Source: an uncultured Atopobium sp. (GTDB lineage Bacteria; Actinomycetota; Coriobacteriia; Coriobacteriales; Atopobiaceae). Taken from it: a stretch of DNA of 64,000 nt. The stretch spans positions 124,001-188,000 of the forward strand of contig CAMUON010000002.1 of the NCBI GenBank assembly GCA_947090525.1. Reading direction: 5' to 3'. The notes under the pieces were generated by a model. The model did no database searches, was not told where the DNA came from, and saw only the letters and a list, made by a program, of their open reading frames with translations. Below, piece after piece: positions 53,867 to 62,499 of this stretch (positions within the stretch are counted from its first letter, which is position 1; each line of letters opens with the position of its first letter). The position numbers were made by a program, and so were the translations under genes.

Positions 53867-54181
53867 TTAGCTGATTTGTGCTACCTGGAGTACCCCCCCC
53901 TGCTGCTTATTTGCGGAAGTTGCGGGAGTCGCGGGGGTTGCGGAAGCTGACGCAGGGGATTTGGGAGTTTTTTGATCATTCTTATTCGCAGTAATAACAG
54001 TAGTTTCCTGCGGTTTTGTCGGAGTTGTTTCTTGTGCAAGAGCAGGCGTTACGCTCAGAGCAAGCGAAGCGCCTACAACCGCAGTAGCTGCACTTGCAGA
54101 AAGCTTAGAAAATGGATGACGCGCCGAAGAGGATGCGAGTATGGTGTTTTTGCTGTGTTTAGCATGTTTTTTGCGAGCCAT
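53867..54181 (-). CDS. Signal-peptide segment of the giant surface protein (out of frame)
   Basis: ATG at 54181 after AAAGGAAG opens a 104-residue product: a long basic start (MARKKHAKHSK), a hydrophobic core (AATAVVGASLALSVTPALA) and a Thr/Pro/Ser-rich stretch. It ends at TAA soon after the G8 tract at 53893-53900. Adding one G (or removing two) joins it to the main frame through QQGGGTPGSTNQ without a stop. In the sequence as given, only this short secreted fragment would be made. Confidence 0.85.
   Translation of the reverse strand: MARKKHAKHSKNTILASSSARHPFSKLSASAATAVVGASLALSVTPALAQETTPTKPQETTVITANKNDQKTPKSPASASATPATPATSANKQQGGVLQVAQIS
53893..53900. repeat. Homopolymer C8/G8 tract inside the giant surface protein gene
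   Basis: Eight C on the plus strand. A length divisible by three (six or nine) puts signal peptide and main frame together; eight gives a stop 14 codons later. Classic slipped-strand contingency tract. Confidence 0.9.
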
Positions 54182-54258
54182 AAAACTTCCTTTCGCCTGA
54201 GATATACGTGCACAGTTGGTTAGCAAAATTTTTAGCTTATTTTTAGCTATGTACATCT

Positions 54259-54288
54259 ATTGTATACGCATATGTGCGTATATTGCAA
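54259..54288 (-). promoter_or_regulatory. Promoter with overlapping palindrome, giant surface protein
   Basis: On the minus strand TTGCAA (54283-54288) and TACAAT (54259-54264) are 18 bases apart. The spacer is almost filled by the palindrome TATACGCA-TATG-TGCGTATA on the plus strand (54263-54282), a likely operator. The -10 box is about 78 bases before the start codon. Confidence 0.5.
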
Positions 54289-54477
54289 GATCAGACGGAT
54301 ATGAAGCTACATGAGCGGGCGTTTGTTGTGGGTGAGCGGGCGCAGCTCGCGAGACATCTATACAAACATCCCCTTGCACGTGCGGCTACTGCCGATACAT
54401 CACAAGGGGATTTGTTCAAAACTAGTAGTTTCAAATGCGTATGCGAGCTTTCAAGCGCGCGCGAGCGCGCGACACGC

Positions 54478-55596
54478 CTAGACGCTTAAGGTGTAGAAAC
54501 CAACCTTTACCTTGGTAAAGAGGCTATTTGCGTAGGTCCTCCACTTCTCAGCGTCATCTCTCTTTTGCTTCTCCTGATATTGCATGGCCACGCGATACGC
54601 TGCCTGAACCGCCTTGAAGTTTGCGCCCTTTGCACTCGAGATCTCCATGCCCTTGAGCGCAGTCGCATAGGTGCCATCCTGCGATTTCCAAGTGTCGTTG
54701 TCGCTGTCCCACTCATCGCCAGCAAGAGCAATGATGTACTTCGCGTAGTCCACGTTCAATTCGTCCTCTTTGCCCTGCTCAGGAGCCTTAGGAGGAACGG
54801 GGAGTTTGGTTTGCCCAGACGTCACATTCTTGTCGCGGAGCTTTTGGATGATGGTCGACGTGTGTAGCACTTCTTTTACCTTGTCGTTTTCCATGTGGTA
54901 CTTATTGGCAAGGGATTCAACGCTGTCTTCGTTGAGGTTCTTGTGAATGTAGTCGGTAACCTCTTCATCGGTAGCGTCGATGCCCTGCTTTTGCGCTTCC
55001 TTGGCAAGGATCTGCGTGCGGATATAGTTGAGCACATCATCCGAGGTAGGAAGCTTGTACGTCCCGTCGTCTTGCTTAGCCTTGTCGAGCGTTTGCTTTT
55101 GCTCGATGACTTCTTGTGCCGTGACCTCTACGCGCTGACCGTTGTCTTCGTAGTAGGCAATAGCGCTTTTGAGGTCAGCATCCTGCAGGCTTCCCTTGTT
55201 TGAAATCGCAGAAGTGCCAAAGGGGCCGCTCAAAATGGAGCGACCTGCAAACACACCACCCACGAGCGCGATGATGATGCATGCCGACCAGATAAGCTTG
55301 GAAAGGCCTTGGTGGTTTTTGAATGCTTTGTCGTGCGCAAGCGTGTACGCAGGGGCTTTGTTGCCAGCTTGAGGCTTTCCGGAAGCGGCTGCTTTTTTGT
55401 GCTTGTTAGCAGGCGCTGATGCTGCAGAGGCTTGGTTTGCAGATGCAGACTTTGGGCCAGCGGATGCAGGCTTTGTAGCTGCAGGCTTTGCAGTTTCAGC
55501 GTTTGCAGGCTTTGCGTGCTTGCTCTGAGCTGCAGCAGAAGCGGGCGCTGTGTGCTCGGTATTGGACATTTTATCTTTGTCTTTCTTAGAAAACAC
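54478..55596 (-). CDS. Membrane-anchored SurA N-terminal domain protein
   Basis: About 372 residues. An Ala/Lys/Ser-rich cytoplasmic start of about 90 residues, one membrane segment (LIWSACIIIALVGGVFAG), then an extracytoplasmic domain like SurA_N (VEVTAQEVIEQKQTLD, LNYIRTQILAKEAQKQGIDATDEEVTDYI, LHTSTIIQKLRDK). The parvulin PPIase domain that follows SurA_N in foldases is missing; about 100 unassigned residues take its place. A chaperone role for exported proteins is plausible. GTG at 55596 lies eight bases after AAAGGAG; ATG at 55569 is possible. Confidence 0.78.
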   Translation of the reverse strand: MFSKKDKDKMSNTEHTAPASAAAQSKHAKPANAETAKPAATKPASAGPKSASANQASAASAPANKHKKAAASGKPQAGNKAPAYTLAHDKAFKNHQGLSKLIWSACIIIALVGGVFAGRSILSGPFGTSAISNKGSLQDADLKSAIAYYEDNGQRVEVTAQEVIEQKQTLDKAKQDDGTYKLPTSDDVLNYIRTQILAKEAQKQGIDATDEEVTDYIHKNLNEDSVESLANKYHMENDKVKEVLHTSTIIQKLRDKNVTSGQTKLPVPPKAPEQGKEDELNVDYAKYIIALAGDEWDSDNDTWKSQDGTYATALKGMEISSAKGANFKAVQAAYRVAMQYQEKQKRDDAEKWRTYANSLFTKVKVGFYTLSV

Positions 55597-55762
55597 GGAT
55601 CGTTCTCCTTTGTAAGTAGTGTAGAGTCTGTGCCTGCATGGGTTTTGGGCATACGTTCTGTGCATGAGCTTCACACATGAACCTCACGCGCGAAGTTTCA
55701 CATGCGAAGTTTTGCGCATGCTGGCACAACAAACGCTATTAGCTTAGCGCGTACAGGCTCAT

Positions 55763-56341
55763 TTATTGCGCGCGTTTGAGGATCTCAATAATTTCAACGG
55801 AAAATGTTTTGATGTAGCCGTGCGCAGATTCCGCATCAAAGCTTAGGCGATCAGTAAAGCTTTTTCTCGTCTTTTGAGAAAGATTGCCCTTTGCAAAGCA
55901 CACAAGCTGAGTCAAAATATCGCGATATTCAGGGTCGCCGTGGTAGCACTGGATAAATTCGTCGATGAGGGGCCACGCTTTGTCCGAATTTTTTTCGTTG
56001 TTGGCGCCAAAGACGACAAAGAAATGAAATGCCGCAAGGCGCACAGCGCTCGATTCGTCGTCAAAAAGCGAAGCTTCTGCCTCACGAAACGTACGCGCAA
56101 CTGCCTTGATATCAACCGCTGCAACCGCAGAGAGCGCGGCCAAGAGCTCCCATCGCGTCTGTGCCTCCACGCTCGAAAGCGCGCGGTTCATGTCCTGCGC
56201 ATACTGAACGAGTTCAGATGCGTCCTTTTCGGCGCGGACGCGCAGCTCGTGCGACGCCGCCATGCGCTCGAGGCGATGTGTACTCTTGAGCGACTCCACA
56301 AGGTCTGCCGTGGGTAGTGCTTCGTATGATCTGTCTGACAT
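55763..56341 (-). CDS. HEAT-like helical protein of unknown function
   Basis: 192 residues, cytoplasmic, mostly helical. Paired helices such as RLERMAASHELRVRAEKDASELVQYA, TRWELLAALSAVAAVD and SAVRLAAFHFFVVFG have the spacing of HEAT-type repeats. No catalytic motif is seen. ATG at 56341 follows AAAGGA. It lies between the SurA-like and NYN genes on the same strand with gaps over 100 bases, so an operon is uncertain. Confidence 0.7.
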   Translation of the reverse strand: MSDRSYEALPTADLVESLKSTHRLERMAASHELRVRAEKDASELVQYAQDMNRALSSVEAQTRWELLAALSAVAAVDIKAVARTFREAEASLFDDESSAVRLAAFHFFVVFGANNEKNSDKAWPLIDEFIQCYHGDPEYRDILTQLVCFAKGNLSQKTRKSFTDRLSFDAESAHGYIKTFSVEIIEILKRAQ

Positions 56342-56455
56342 GGGCTATCCTTTCGTAAGTGGTCGTGGAAAAGGATGAAACGTAGTAAGGAGCGTGCGTG
56401 GCGCGCGTAGGCTGAATGCGACTGCGGGCGTAAAAGCTGCGGGCGTAAGCGGCGC

Positions 56456-57235
56456 CTATTGCTCCGAAAAGCCGTCGATCATCACCGATCCTTTTCTATC
56501 TCCGGGATGAATATCGATGAGATGAAGGCGCGCTGCTTCCTCCAAAAGCGCAGAAAAACAGTGGTATCCATAGCTGCGCTCAGAAAATTCGGGGCGCTTG
56601 CGAATCATCGTAAGCTTAAGATGCGACGCGAAAATAGCCGACTCATTGTCACGCTGAAGCGCATCAATCGTCTCGAGCAAGAGCTGGTAGCACTCGTGTT
56701 TCTCAGGCGGCACTTTGTCCTTGTAATCGGGAATGCCTTCCTGCGCCAGAATATCTTCATAGAAGATAAATTCGTCGCATACTTCCACCAACAACGTGCT
56801 GGTGATGGGCTTTGCGCCGATACCGATAACCGTCTTGCCAAATTCCTTGAGCTTGGCCACGAGTGGCGAAAAATCGGAATCGCCCGAGAGTATGGCAAAG
56901 GTATCGATATGTTCTTTGGTCAAACACATCTCCACCGCATCTACAGCAAGGCGAATGTCGGCCGAATTTTTGCCGGTAGATGCGCGATCGGGAATCTCGA
57001 TGAGCTCGATTCCCAGCTCGTGCAAGGGGGTGATATCGTACTTAAAACGCTGCCAATCACAGTAGGCGCGCTTCACGGTGATGCGGCCTTTGTCCATGAG
57101 GCGGTTAACCACCGCGCGCATGTTGGGGCGATTGTGCTTGGTAGATGAGCCGCGGCGCTTGGATCCACCAGCGCCGAGGGCGAAATTTTCATAGTCGACA
57201 AAAACGGCTAAAGATCGTTGATTGAGGTCGCTCAA
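56456..57235 (-). CDS. NYN-domain ribonuclease-like protein with C-terminal OST-HTH/LOTUS-like domain
   Basis: About 259 residues. The NYN (PIN-like) fold is clear: AVFVDYENF with the first Asp, ADIRLAVDAVEM with the second, and ILSGDSDFSPLVAKLKEFGKTVIGIG with the third acidic cluster. The last 80 residues (QLLLETIDALQ, SHLKLTMIRKRPEFSERSYGYHCFSALLEEA) have the pattern of an OST-HTH/LOTUS RNA-binding domain. Together these suggest an RNA-cleaving or RNA-binding protein. TTG at 57235 is six bases after AAGGGA and gives the family-like start; ATG at 57271 is the alternative. The 5' flank has tandem 19-bp repeats. Confidence 0.85.
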   Translation of the reverse strand: MSDLNQRSLAVFVDYENFALGAGGSKRRGSSTKHNRPNMRAVVNRLMDKGRITVKRAYCDWQRFKYDITPLHELGIELIEIPDRASTGKNSADIRLAVDAVEMCLTKEHIDTFAILSGDSDFSPLVAKLKEFGKTVIGIGAKPITSTLLVEVCDEFIFYEDILAQEGIPDYKDKVPPEKHECYQLLLETIDALQRDNESAIFASHLKLTMIRKRPEFSERSYGYHCFSALLEEAARLHLIDIHPGDRKGSVMIDGFSEQ

Positions 57236-57276
57236 AAATAGTCCCTTCGTATAAGGTGTGGTTCTATACATAACGC

Positions 57277-57333
57277 ATGGCGCTATGCAGTGCATATGGT
57301 TCTATGTGGTGCATATGGCGCTATGCAGTGCGT
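57277..57333. repeat. Tandem 19-bp repeat, three copies
   Basis: ATGGCGCTATGCAGTGCAT, ATGGTTCTATGTGGTGCAT and ATGGCGCTATGCAGTGCGT follow one another without gaps; a more decayed fourth unit may follow. Confidence 0.85.
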
Positions 57334-57512
57334 CCCGCGCGGAGCTGTGTGGTGCTCTATGGCTGCGCAGCTTGAACAGCAGGTATGGACGTTATATGTA
57401 AAAAACGTGAAAATAAACCAAAGATATTATACACGATTGCTCGATGCAAGTTGAGCTTGGGGAAAACACAGGTAGAAGGGTGCGCGCGGGTGCGCGGAAG
57501 CTACAACACCAC

Positions 57513-57950
57513 TTATTTTTTTGAAGGCTTTGCTACGCTCATAAGCTCAGGGGATGCGGTGTGATCGCGAGAAGCTCTGCGCACGGCTTCTGCCTGCGCG
57601 CGGGAAGTGGCGGTCTTGCTGCGGCGGAGCTGGTCTTTGTTTACTCTAAAAAATGCGTCGTGCCATTTCCAGGGGCCTACGCTCTCGCCAAATTCAAACT
57701 TGAGCACCGTAAGCGCAGCTGCCATCGCGCCCAAAGGAATACCTGCAAGCAAGACCCAGCCCGTTTGAAACAAAAATGCAGAAACAAGAACGCCCGCGCC
57801 TAAAATTTTTGCATGCGCAATCCAGTAATCGCGGTGGGTCACGCAGGTGCGCGCGCATTCTGCACCCAGCTTGACCCCGCATATCACGCCAAAGAGCAGC
57901 ATGAGCACGGCAACAATCGCCATGCTAAACGAAGCGAAACTAAATTCCAT
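57513..57950 (-). CDS. Small membrane protein of unknown function
   Basis: 145 residues. Three hydrophobic segments fill the first 85 residues (ASFSMAIVAVLMLLFGVICGV, ILGAGVLVSAFLFQTGWVLLAG, IPLGAMAAALTVLKF), and the rest is a basic cytoplasmic tail. Two Cys are spaced by four in AECARTCV. ATG at 57950 follows AAAGGT. No family is recognised and the neighbours do not suggest a role. Confidence 0.75.
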   Translation of the reverse strand: MEFSFASFSMAIVAVLMLLFGVICGVKLGAECARTCVTHRDYWIAHAKILGAGVLVSAFLFQTGWVLLAGIPLGAMAAALTVLKFEFGESVGPWKWHDAFFRVNKDQLRRSKTATSRAQAEAVRRASRDHTASPELMSVAKPSKK

Positions 57951-58068
57951 ACCAACCTTTCTTGGGCTGATCCGAACATGAAAACCAAAAAAGCAAAACG
58001 CATGCAGCGAGCAGGCAAAAGGTCTCTGTTATCATCGTTTACCCAGCTTACGGCACGCGTTTATGTGT

Positions 58069-59235
58069 TTATGCATTATCGTCGGACGCGCTTATCCATG
58101 AGTCTTGGAGATTTTTTTCACGCGCGCGGGCAAGCGAAAAGTTCTGCAAAGGGGAAGAAACGGATGCTGTGGTAGGCGTTTCAGCTGGTAGAGACGTTGC
58201 CTTAGACTTCGTCGTAGCCGTGGACGCGAGCGAGGCTTCTTTTTCGGGCGCAGGTGCTGCCGTGGGCGCAGCATCAGCCGCGGCATCAGCTTCAGACGCA
58301 AGCACAGGATCCGGCTCGTAGCCCGACCAATCCAGTCCGGCCGCAACACCTGCCGCCTCGCTTTCGTAGAGTAAGGAAAGCGCCTGCGTGCCCAGATCTT
58401 TCCCACCAATGTCACAGAGAAGATCGTATAAATTGTACGCCCCATCAGCTCCTGGCAAGGAAAGTCCCAGCTCACGAGCTTGATCAAGCGCGAGTTTGAG
58501 ATCCTTGCGCAAGTGAAGCGCTTTGAAGCCGGGTTTATAGTCGCCGTCTATCGATTTGGGTGCCAGCTCGGCGAGCGCGCGAGATGCCCCCATGCCGTGC
58601 GAAATCATATCAAACACGTAGCTTGGGTCTAGCCCCGACTCACGCGCAAGCGCGAGTGCATCGCAATACCCCACCATGCAAGATGCCAAGCTCAACTGAT
58701 TGCAGAGCTTCGCTACCTGGCCTTTTCCAGCCCCTCCAAAGAAATAGCGTGTGGCCGAAAACGTTTTGAGTACAGGAAGTACCTGCGCTACATCCTTTTC
58801 TTGAGCGCCGATAAGAAGCGTCAATTGAGCGCTGCGGGCGCCCTCTTCACCACCCGTAACCGGGCAATCAAACGCGAAGCACGCTTGCTCAGCAGCAGCA
58901 GCTGCAATATCGCGCGCAAGCTCGGGTGAGCTCGTGGTGCAGTCGCAGAGCCAGGCTCCCTTTTTCACCGATTGCAAAATACCGTTATGCGATAGATATA
59001 CCTCTTCAACATCAGAGGGAAGTCCGAGCATTGTCAGTACAAAATCTGCATCGGCTACCGCGTCCCCCACCGTGTCACACCAGCGGGCGCCCGCTTGGAT
59101 AAGTGCGTCTGCCTTTGATTTTGTACGATTGTAAACGCTCACGCGAAAACCGGCATCAAGAAGGTGGCGTGCTATGGGTGCCCCCATAATACCTGTGCCG
59201 ATACAAGCTATGTGTTTAACGGTATGCATATGCAT
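58069..59235 (-). CDS. 3-hydroxyisobutyrate/tartronate semialdehyde dehydrogenase-like enzyme
   Basis: NAD(P)-dependent beta-hydroxyacid dehydrogenase, about 388 residues. IGTGIMGAPIARHLLDAGF binds the dinucleotide, DCPVTGGEEGA is the substrate-binding block, and GKGQVAKLCNQL carries the catalytic Lys. The catalytic part ends near residue 290; about 80 Ala/Pro/Ser/Thr-rich residues follow, which is unusual for this family. ATG at 59235 follows GGGAG. The exact substrate (hydroxyisobutyrate, glycerate or other) cannot be read from the sequence. Confidence 0.87.
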   Translation of the reverse strand: MHMHTVKHIACIGTGIMGAPIARHLLDAGFRVSVYNRTKSKADALIQAGARWCDTVGDAVADADFVLTMLGLPSDVEEVYLSHNGILQSVKKGAWLCDCTTSSPELARDIAAAAAEQACFAFDCPVTGGEEGARSAQLTLLIGAQEKDVAQVLPVLKTFSATRYFFGGAGKGQVAKLCNQLSLASCMVGYCDALALARESGLDPSYVFDMISHGMGASRALAELAPKSIDGDYKPGFKALHLRKDLKLALDQARELGLSLPGADGAYNLYDLLCDIGGKDLGTQALSLLYESEAAGVAAGLDWSGYEPDPVLASEADAAADAAPTAAPAPEKEASLASTATTKSKATSLPAETPTTASVSSPLQNFSLARAREKNLQDSWISASDDNA

Positions 59236-59334
59236 AAGAAACTCCCGTAGGTGTATTCGAAAAAATGTATGTTGAAAACTTATGATCAAATAGAAGAGCG
59301 CGGGGCGCGCGTGCGTGCGCGAGGGGCGGGGCGC

Positions 59335-60366
59335 CTAGGCATTCGTGCCAATGGAATTCTTGATCTTTTGCGCGATGCGATCGGTGAGCGACTTTTGCTC
59401 GCGCCTATCGCTTCCCCAAAAGACAAGCGCCACCATACCAGGCCCCACGTGCACGCCCAACACGGGCGATACCTGCGAGCGAATAATAGTGATATGGGAC
59501 ATCCCCTTGATCTTGCGAATTTCTTTTTCGAGCCAGTCGGCATCTTTTTCCGCATCGGTGGAAACGATGGCCATCGGAAGCGAGGTATCTCCTGCGTAGT
59601 TTTCTTCGACCGAAGCGAGCATAGTCTTAAGCGCCTTCTTGCGCCCGCGGCACATGCCTTTAAGCGTAAGAGCGCCATTTAAGTCATAAGACAAGACGGG
59701 CTTGATATTGAGCTTGGTACCTACACTTGCAGCTGCAGGCGGAATGCGTCCGCCCGCTGCAAGGGCGTCAAAATTCTCGAGCGTAAAGTATCCCTGCAGG
59801 AAATAGCGGGCGTCTCGCGCCCATGCATAGAGTTCGGCTGCCGAGAGGCCAAGCGATGCTTGATTTGCCACTTCGAGTGCCAAAAGCTCCCCCGCTGCCG
59901 AATCACAGCGGTTGTCAAGCACGTAGAGTTCAAAATCGGGATATTCTGCTTTGATCATTTCCTGTGCACGGCGAGCCGATTCAATGGAGGAAGATAAACC
60001 GCCTGATAAACCCATGTATAAGGTAGGCGTTCCCACTTCAGCGCATTTCTTGAACACTTCGTAATAGCGTCCCGGCGTCACTGCTGTCGTCGTAAAGTGC
60101 TGCGTGGGGTGCTTGCGCATGTGTTCATAAAAATCGTGCGCGGAAATCGTTTGCCACATGTCGTCGATGTGCTCGATACCAGCTTCGTCGATGTAGCTAA
60201 ATGGGATCACCTCAAAGCCTAGGCGCTTGATGATCGCGGGAGAAAAATCCGAGGTAGAGTCTACAATAATATGAGTTTTTGAGGCAGATACAAACGACTG
60301 AGCGGCGCTTGAAGCGCCGCTTTGGTCGGTACCTTCAGCCTCGTAATTCGACTGAAGCGTGTCCAT
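59335..60366 (-). CDS. DegV-family fatty acid-binding protein (FakB-like)
   Basis: 343 residues. THIIVDSTSDFSPAIIKRLGFEVIPFSY opens the DegV fold; FTTTAVTPGRYYEVFKK, LSGGLSSSIESARRAQ with the head-group-binding Ser, and LDNRCDSAAGELLALEVA follow. FakB proteins present a fatty acid to the kinase FakA for lipid synthesis. A 25-residue polar extension precedes the domain. ATG at 60366 follows AAAGGA. No fakA is adjacent. Confidence 0.9.
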   Translation of the reverse strand: MDTLQSNYEAEGTDQSGASSAAQSFVSASKTHIIVDSTSDFSPAIIKRLGFEVIPFSYIDEAGIEHIDDMWQTISAHDFYEHMRKHPTQHFTTTAVTPGRYYEVFKKCAEVGTPTLYMGLSGGLSSSIESARRAQEMIKAEYPDFELYVLDNRCDSAAGELLALEVANQASLGLSAAELYAWARDARYFLQGYFTLENFDALAAGGRIPPAAASVGTKLNIKPVLSYDLNGALTLKGMCRGRKKALKTMLASVEENYAGDTSLPMAIVSTDAEKDADWLEKEIRKIKGMSHITIIRSQVSPVLGVHVGPGMVALVFWGSDRREQKSLTDRIAQKIKNSIGTNA

Positions 60367-60426
60367 ATATCATCCTTTGTCTTCGCTTTGCATAGATGCA
60401 GTAGATAAGCGCTGGGTGCGCGGCTT

Positions 60427-60498
60427 GCACGATCTGCACGAGCTGCATGAGCTGCACGAACTGCGCAAGCTGCATGAGCTACGCGACCTGCACGTACG
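60427..60498. repeat. Tandem 9-bp repeat, about eight units
   Basis: Units of the form GCACGAGCT (GCACGATCT, GCACGAGCT, GCATGAGCT, GCACGAACT, GCGCAAGCT ...) follow in register between the hpf stop and the DegV start. One plus-strand frame would read Leu-His-Glu repeats, but no ribosome-binding site supports it. Confidence 0.8.
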
Positions 60499-60517
60499 CG
60501 AATGTGCGAACCAGAGC

Positions 60518-61096
60518 TTAACCTTCTTGCGTTTCTATCTTTGGCTTTATGATACCGTATCCACCATTGCGACGGTGGTACACAACGTTGACAAGGCCTG
60601 TTGTCGCATTCTCGAACACATAAAAGTCATGACCGATGAGGTCAGTTTGCACAAGCGCTTCTTCCTCGGTCATAGGACGAAGGTCGATAAACTTTTCACG
60701 CACCAATACGTCGTCGTCTTCACCCTCAACGATAAGCTCACTTAAGTCCTTCGTCTGTGTGGTGTATGCAGGTGTCCGCGCGCGCTGCTTGCGGTCGATG
60801 ATACGCGTTTTGTATTTACGCAGCTGGCGCGTGGCTTTGTCGGCGGCAGCATCGATAGCTGCATACATGTCATCAGAGCTTGCTTCCACGCGTACCACAT
60901 TGTCGCGCACAAAGAGTGTGATCTCGGCCGTTTTGCGCTCGGGATTTGAATGGAATTTGTCTACACGCAACACGCAATCGCAGACCATAGGAGAAATATC
61001 AAACACCTTGAGTGCTTCCTGCATTTTTTCTTGAACGTGAGCACGCATCGCGTCAGTCACGGAAACTTTGCGACCGGAAACCTTTATATCTGTCAT
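60518..61096 (-). CDS. hpf: Ribosome hibernation promoting factor, long form
   Basis: Dimerises idle 70S ribosomes into 100S particles under stress. About 192 residues. The N-terminal S30AE domain (DIKVSGRKVSVTDAMRAHVQEKM, DKFHSNPERKTAEITLFV, DDMYAAIDAAADKATRQLRKYK) is joined by a charged linker to the C-terminal domain (VREKFIDLRPMTEEEALVQTDLIGHDFYVFENATTGLVNVVYHRRNGGYGIIKP region), which marks the long, dimerising form. ATG at 61096 follows AAGGAGG. The same gene is called raiA in other species; see the RNA at 62500-62766. Confidence 0.95.
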   Translation of the reverse strand: MTDIKVSGRKVSVTDAMRAHVQEKMQEALKVFDISPMVCDCVLRVDKFHSNPERKTAEITLFVRDNVVRVEASSDDMYAAIDAAADKATRQLRKYKTRIIDRKQRARTPAYTTQTKDLSELIVEGEDDDVLVREKFIDLRPMTEEEALVQTDLIGHDFYVFENATTGLVNVVYHRRNGGYGIIKPKIETQEG

Positions 61097-61396
61097 GATT
61101 CCTCCTTCGTTCAAAAACTACAACGGCGGTGCATATACACAGGCTAGCGCGCGAATATGAACAGCACGCAATCACTAGGCGCTGTTTGCACAGCCAGTTG
61201 TTGCTCTTTACTTTATTGTCCCCTAAGATAGGCAAATCTCAAGCGCGATTGGGTACACGGACGAAATTTTTCGCTAAACGTGGGATGCGCGAGACGCAGG
61301 CACAAACATGCACGTGTGCACACAAAAAACGCGCACACAACACCCACGCAGCACGCACAGCGCGGCGTGCGCAATGCTACCAGCGCTCGTACGAGC
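61097..61396. other. Intergenic region between hpf and the substrate-binding lipoprotein gene
   Basis: 300 bases, A+T-rich near hpf (61190-61270) where its promoter should be, and G+C-rich with CACGC words toward the lipoprotein stop. No gene or repeat is supported. Confidence 0.35.
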
Positions 61397-62446
61397 CTAT
61401 ATATTCACCGCGTTTGAACCAGCAGTTTGAGGCGAGGGATTTGCGCTTTTGTCGCCTGCATCCGACGTATTCTTCGCATCGGCACTCTTATTCGACTTTT
61501 GATCAGAAGAAGACGTGCCAGACGTAGCGTCTTGTGTATTCGGGTCTTTGGGCTTGGGCTTGATGAGACCCTTGATTTGTGCACTTTGGGAGAACGGCTC
61601 CTGAGAACCTACCCAGCGCGTACGAATAAGCTGGTAGATGCCATTGGACTGAAGGTCCGAAAGTGCAGTTTGAACGGCCGTTTGAAGCGTTGTGTTCTTT
61701 GCATCTACAGCAACACCAGAAGCATTGGGCAAATCGAGCGTACCGACGCAGCTTACGCCATCTAGATTCTTGCCGAGGTAGGCACCGGTATACGCTTCGC
61801 ACAAGACGTAGTCCACCGATCCTTGCGCGAGCGCGTCAAACGCTTCGTTAAGATTTTGACAGGGAACTTCGACCATAGTTAAGCTCGAGCGCTTGAGCAC
61901 GAGCTCAGAAAGGGAACCCTTTTGCAGAGCAAGGCGCTTACCTTGCAAATCCTGCGCCTTGGGCGTGGTGCTTTTGTTCTTGCCAAAGAGCGCGGCCGCA
62001 GATTCTGCGTATGCGCCGACAACTTTAGCGCTGCGGGCATCGTCTTTCTTGGCGCTCAACATAACGTCGCAGGTCTTGCCTAAGCTTTTGGCCACGTCAG
62101 AGACCTCAACGAAATTGACTTTGAGTCCAAGGGCATCTGCAAGCGCATACGCTAAATCGATATCAAAGCCGGAGAGCTCAGCGGATGAGTCCTTGGGATT
62201 CATAACAAAAGGAGCGGTAGCAGCGCGCGTCTTTATGCCAACGGTCAGGGTCTTGGGAGTAATGAGCGCAGAATCGTTGACTTTTGGCGAGAGAGCTTGG
62301 CTCGCTTGTGTTTGAGCGTCTTGAGCAGAAGTCGTTTTGATTCCCTGCTCACCCAAAACTGTATCGAACGAACAAGCAGATATGCCCAGCGTAGACACAG
62401 TGAGAAGGACGCAGAGTATGCGAGATGCGCTGTGAGAAACATTCAT
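61397..62446 (-). CDS. ABC transporter substrate-binding lipoprotein (SBP_bac_3)
   Basis: 349 residues. Lipoprotein signal with lipobox LGISAC. The SBP_bac_3 fold of polar amino acid binding proteins is seen in TLTVGIKTRAATAPFVM, ELSGFDIDLAYALADALGLKVNFV, QGKRLALQKGSLSE and DALAQGSVDYVLCEAYTGAYL. The C-terminal 50 residues are Ser/Asp/Lys-rich and probably disordered. ATG at 62446 after GAAGGAG. No permease or ATPase gene is adjacent, so the transporter partners must lie elsewhere. It follows the structured RNA gene on the same strand. Confidence 0.9.
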   Translation of the reverse strand: MNVSHSASRILCVLLTVSTLGISACSFDTVLGEQGIKTTSAQDAQTQASQALSPKVNDSALITPKTLTVGIKTRAATAPFVMNPKDSSAELSGFDIDLAYALADALGLKVNFVEVSDVAKSLGKTCDVMLSAKKDDARSAKVVGAYAESAAALFGKNKSTTPKAQDLQGKRLALQKGSLSELVLKRSSLTMVEVPCQNLNEAFDALAQGSVDYVLCEAYTGAYLGKNLDGVSCVGTLDLPNASGVAVDAKNTTLQTAVQTALSDLQSNGIYQLIRTRWVGSQEPFSQSAQIKGLIKPKPKDPNTQDATSGTSSSDQKSNKSADAKNTSDAGDKSANPSPQTAGSNAVNI

Positions 62447-62499
62447 TGAGTTCTCCTTCGGTTGACCCTATGGACGAAGCTTAGAGAAGCATAATATGT

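Noticed and set aside
60427..60498. Possible CRISPR array at the tandem repeats
   Set aside because: The units are contiguous without spacers, far too short, and no cas genes are present. The 57277-57333 repeats fail for the same reason.
60359..60745. Plus-strand frame with Leu-His-Glu repeats
   Set aside because: It is the translation of the 9-bp tandem repeat plus antisense hpf, with no ribosome-binding site.
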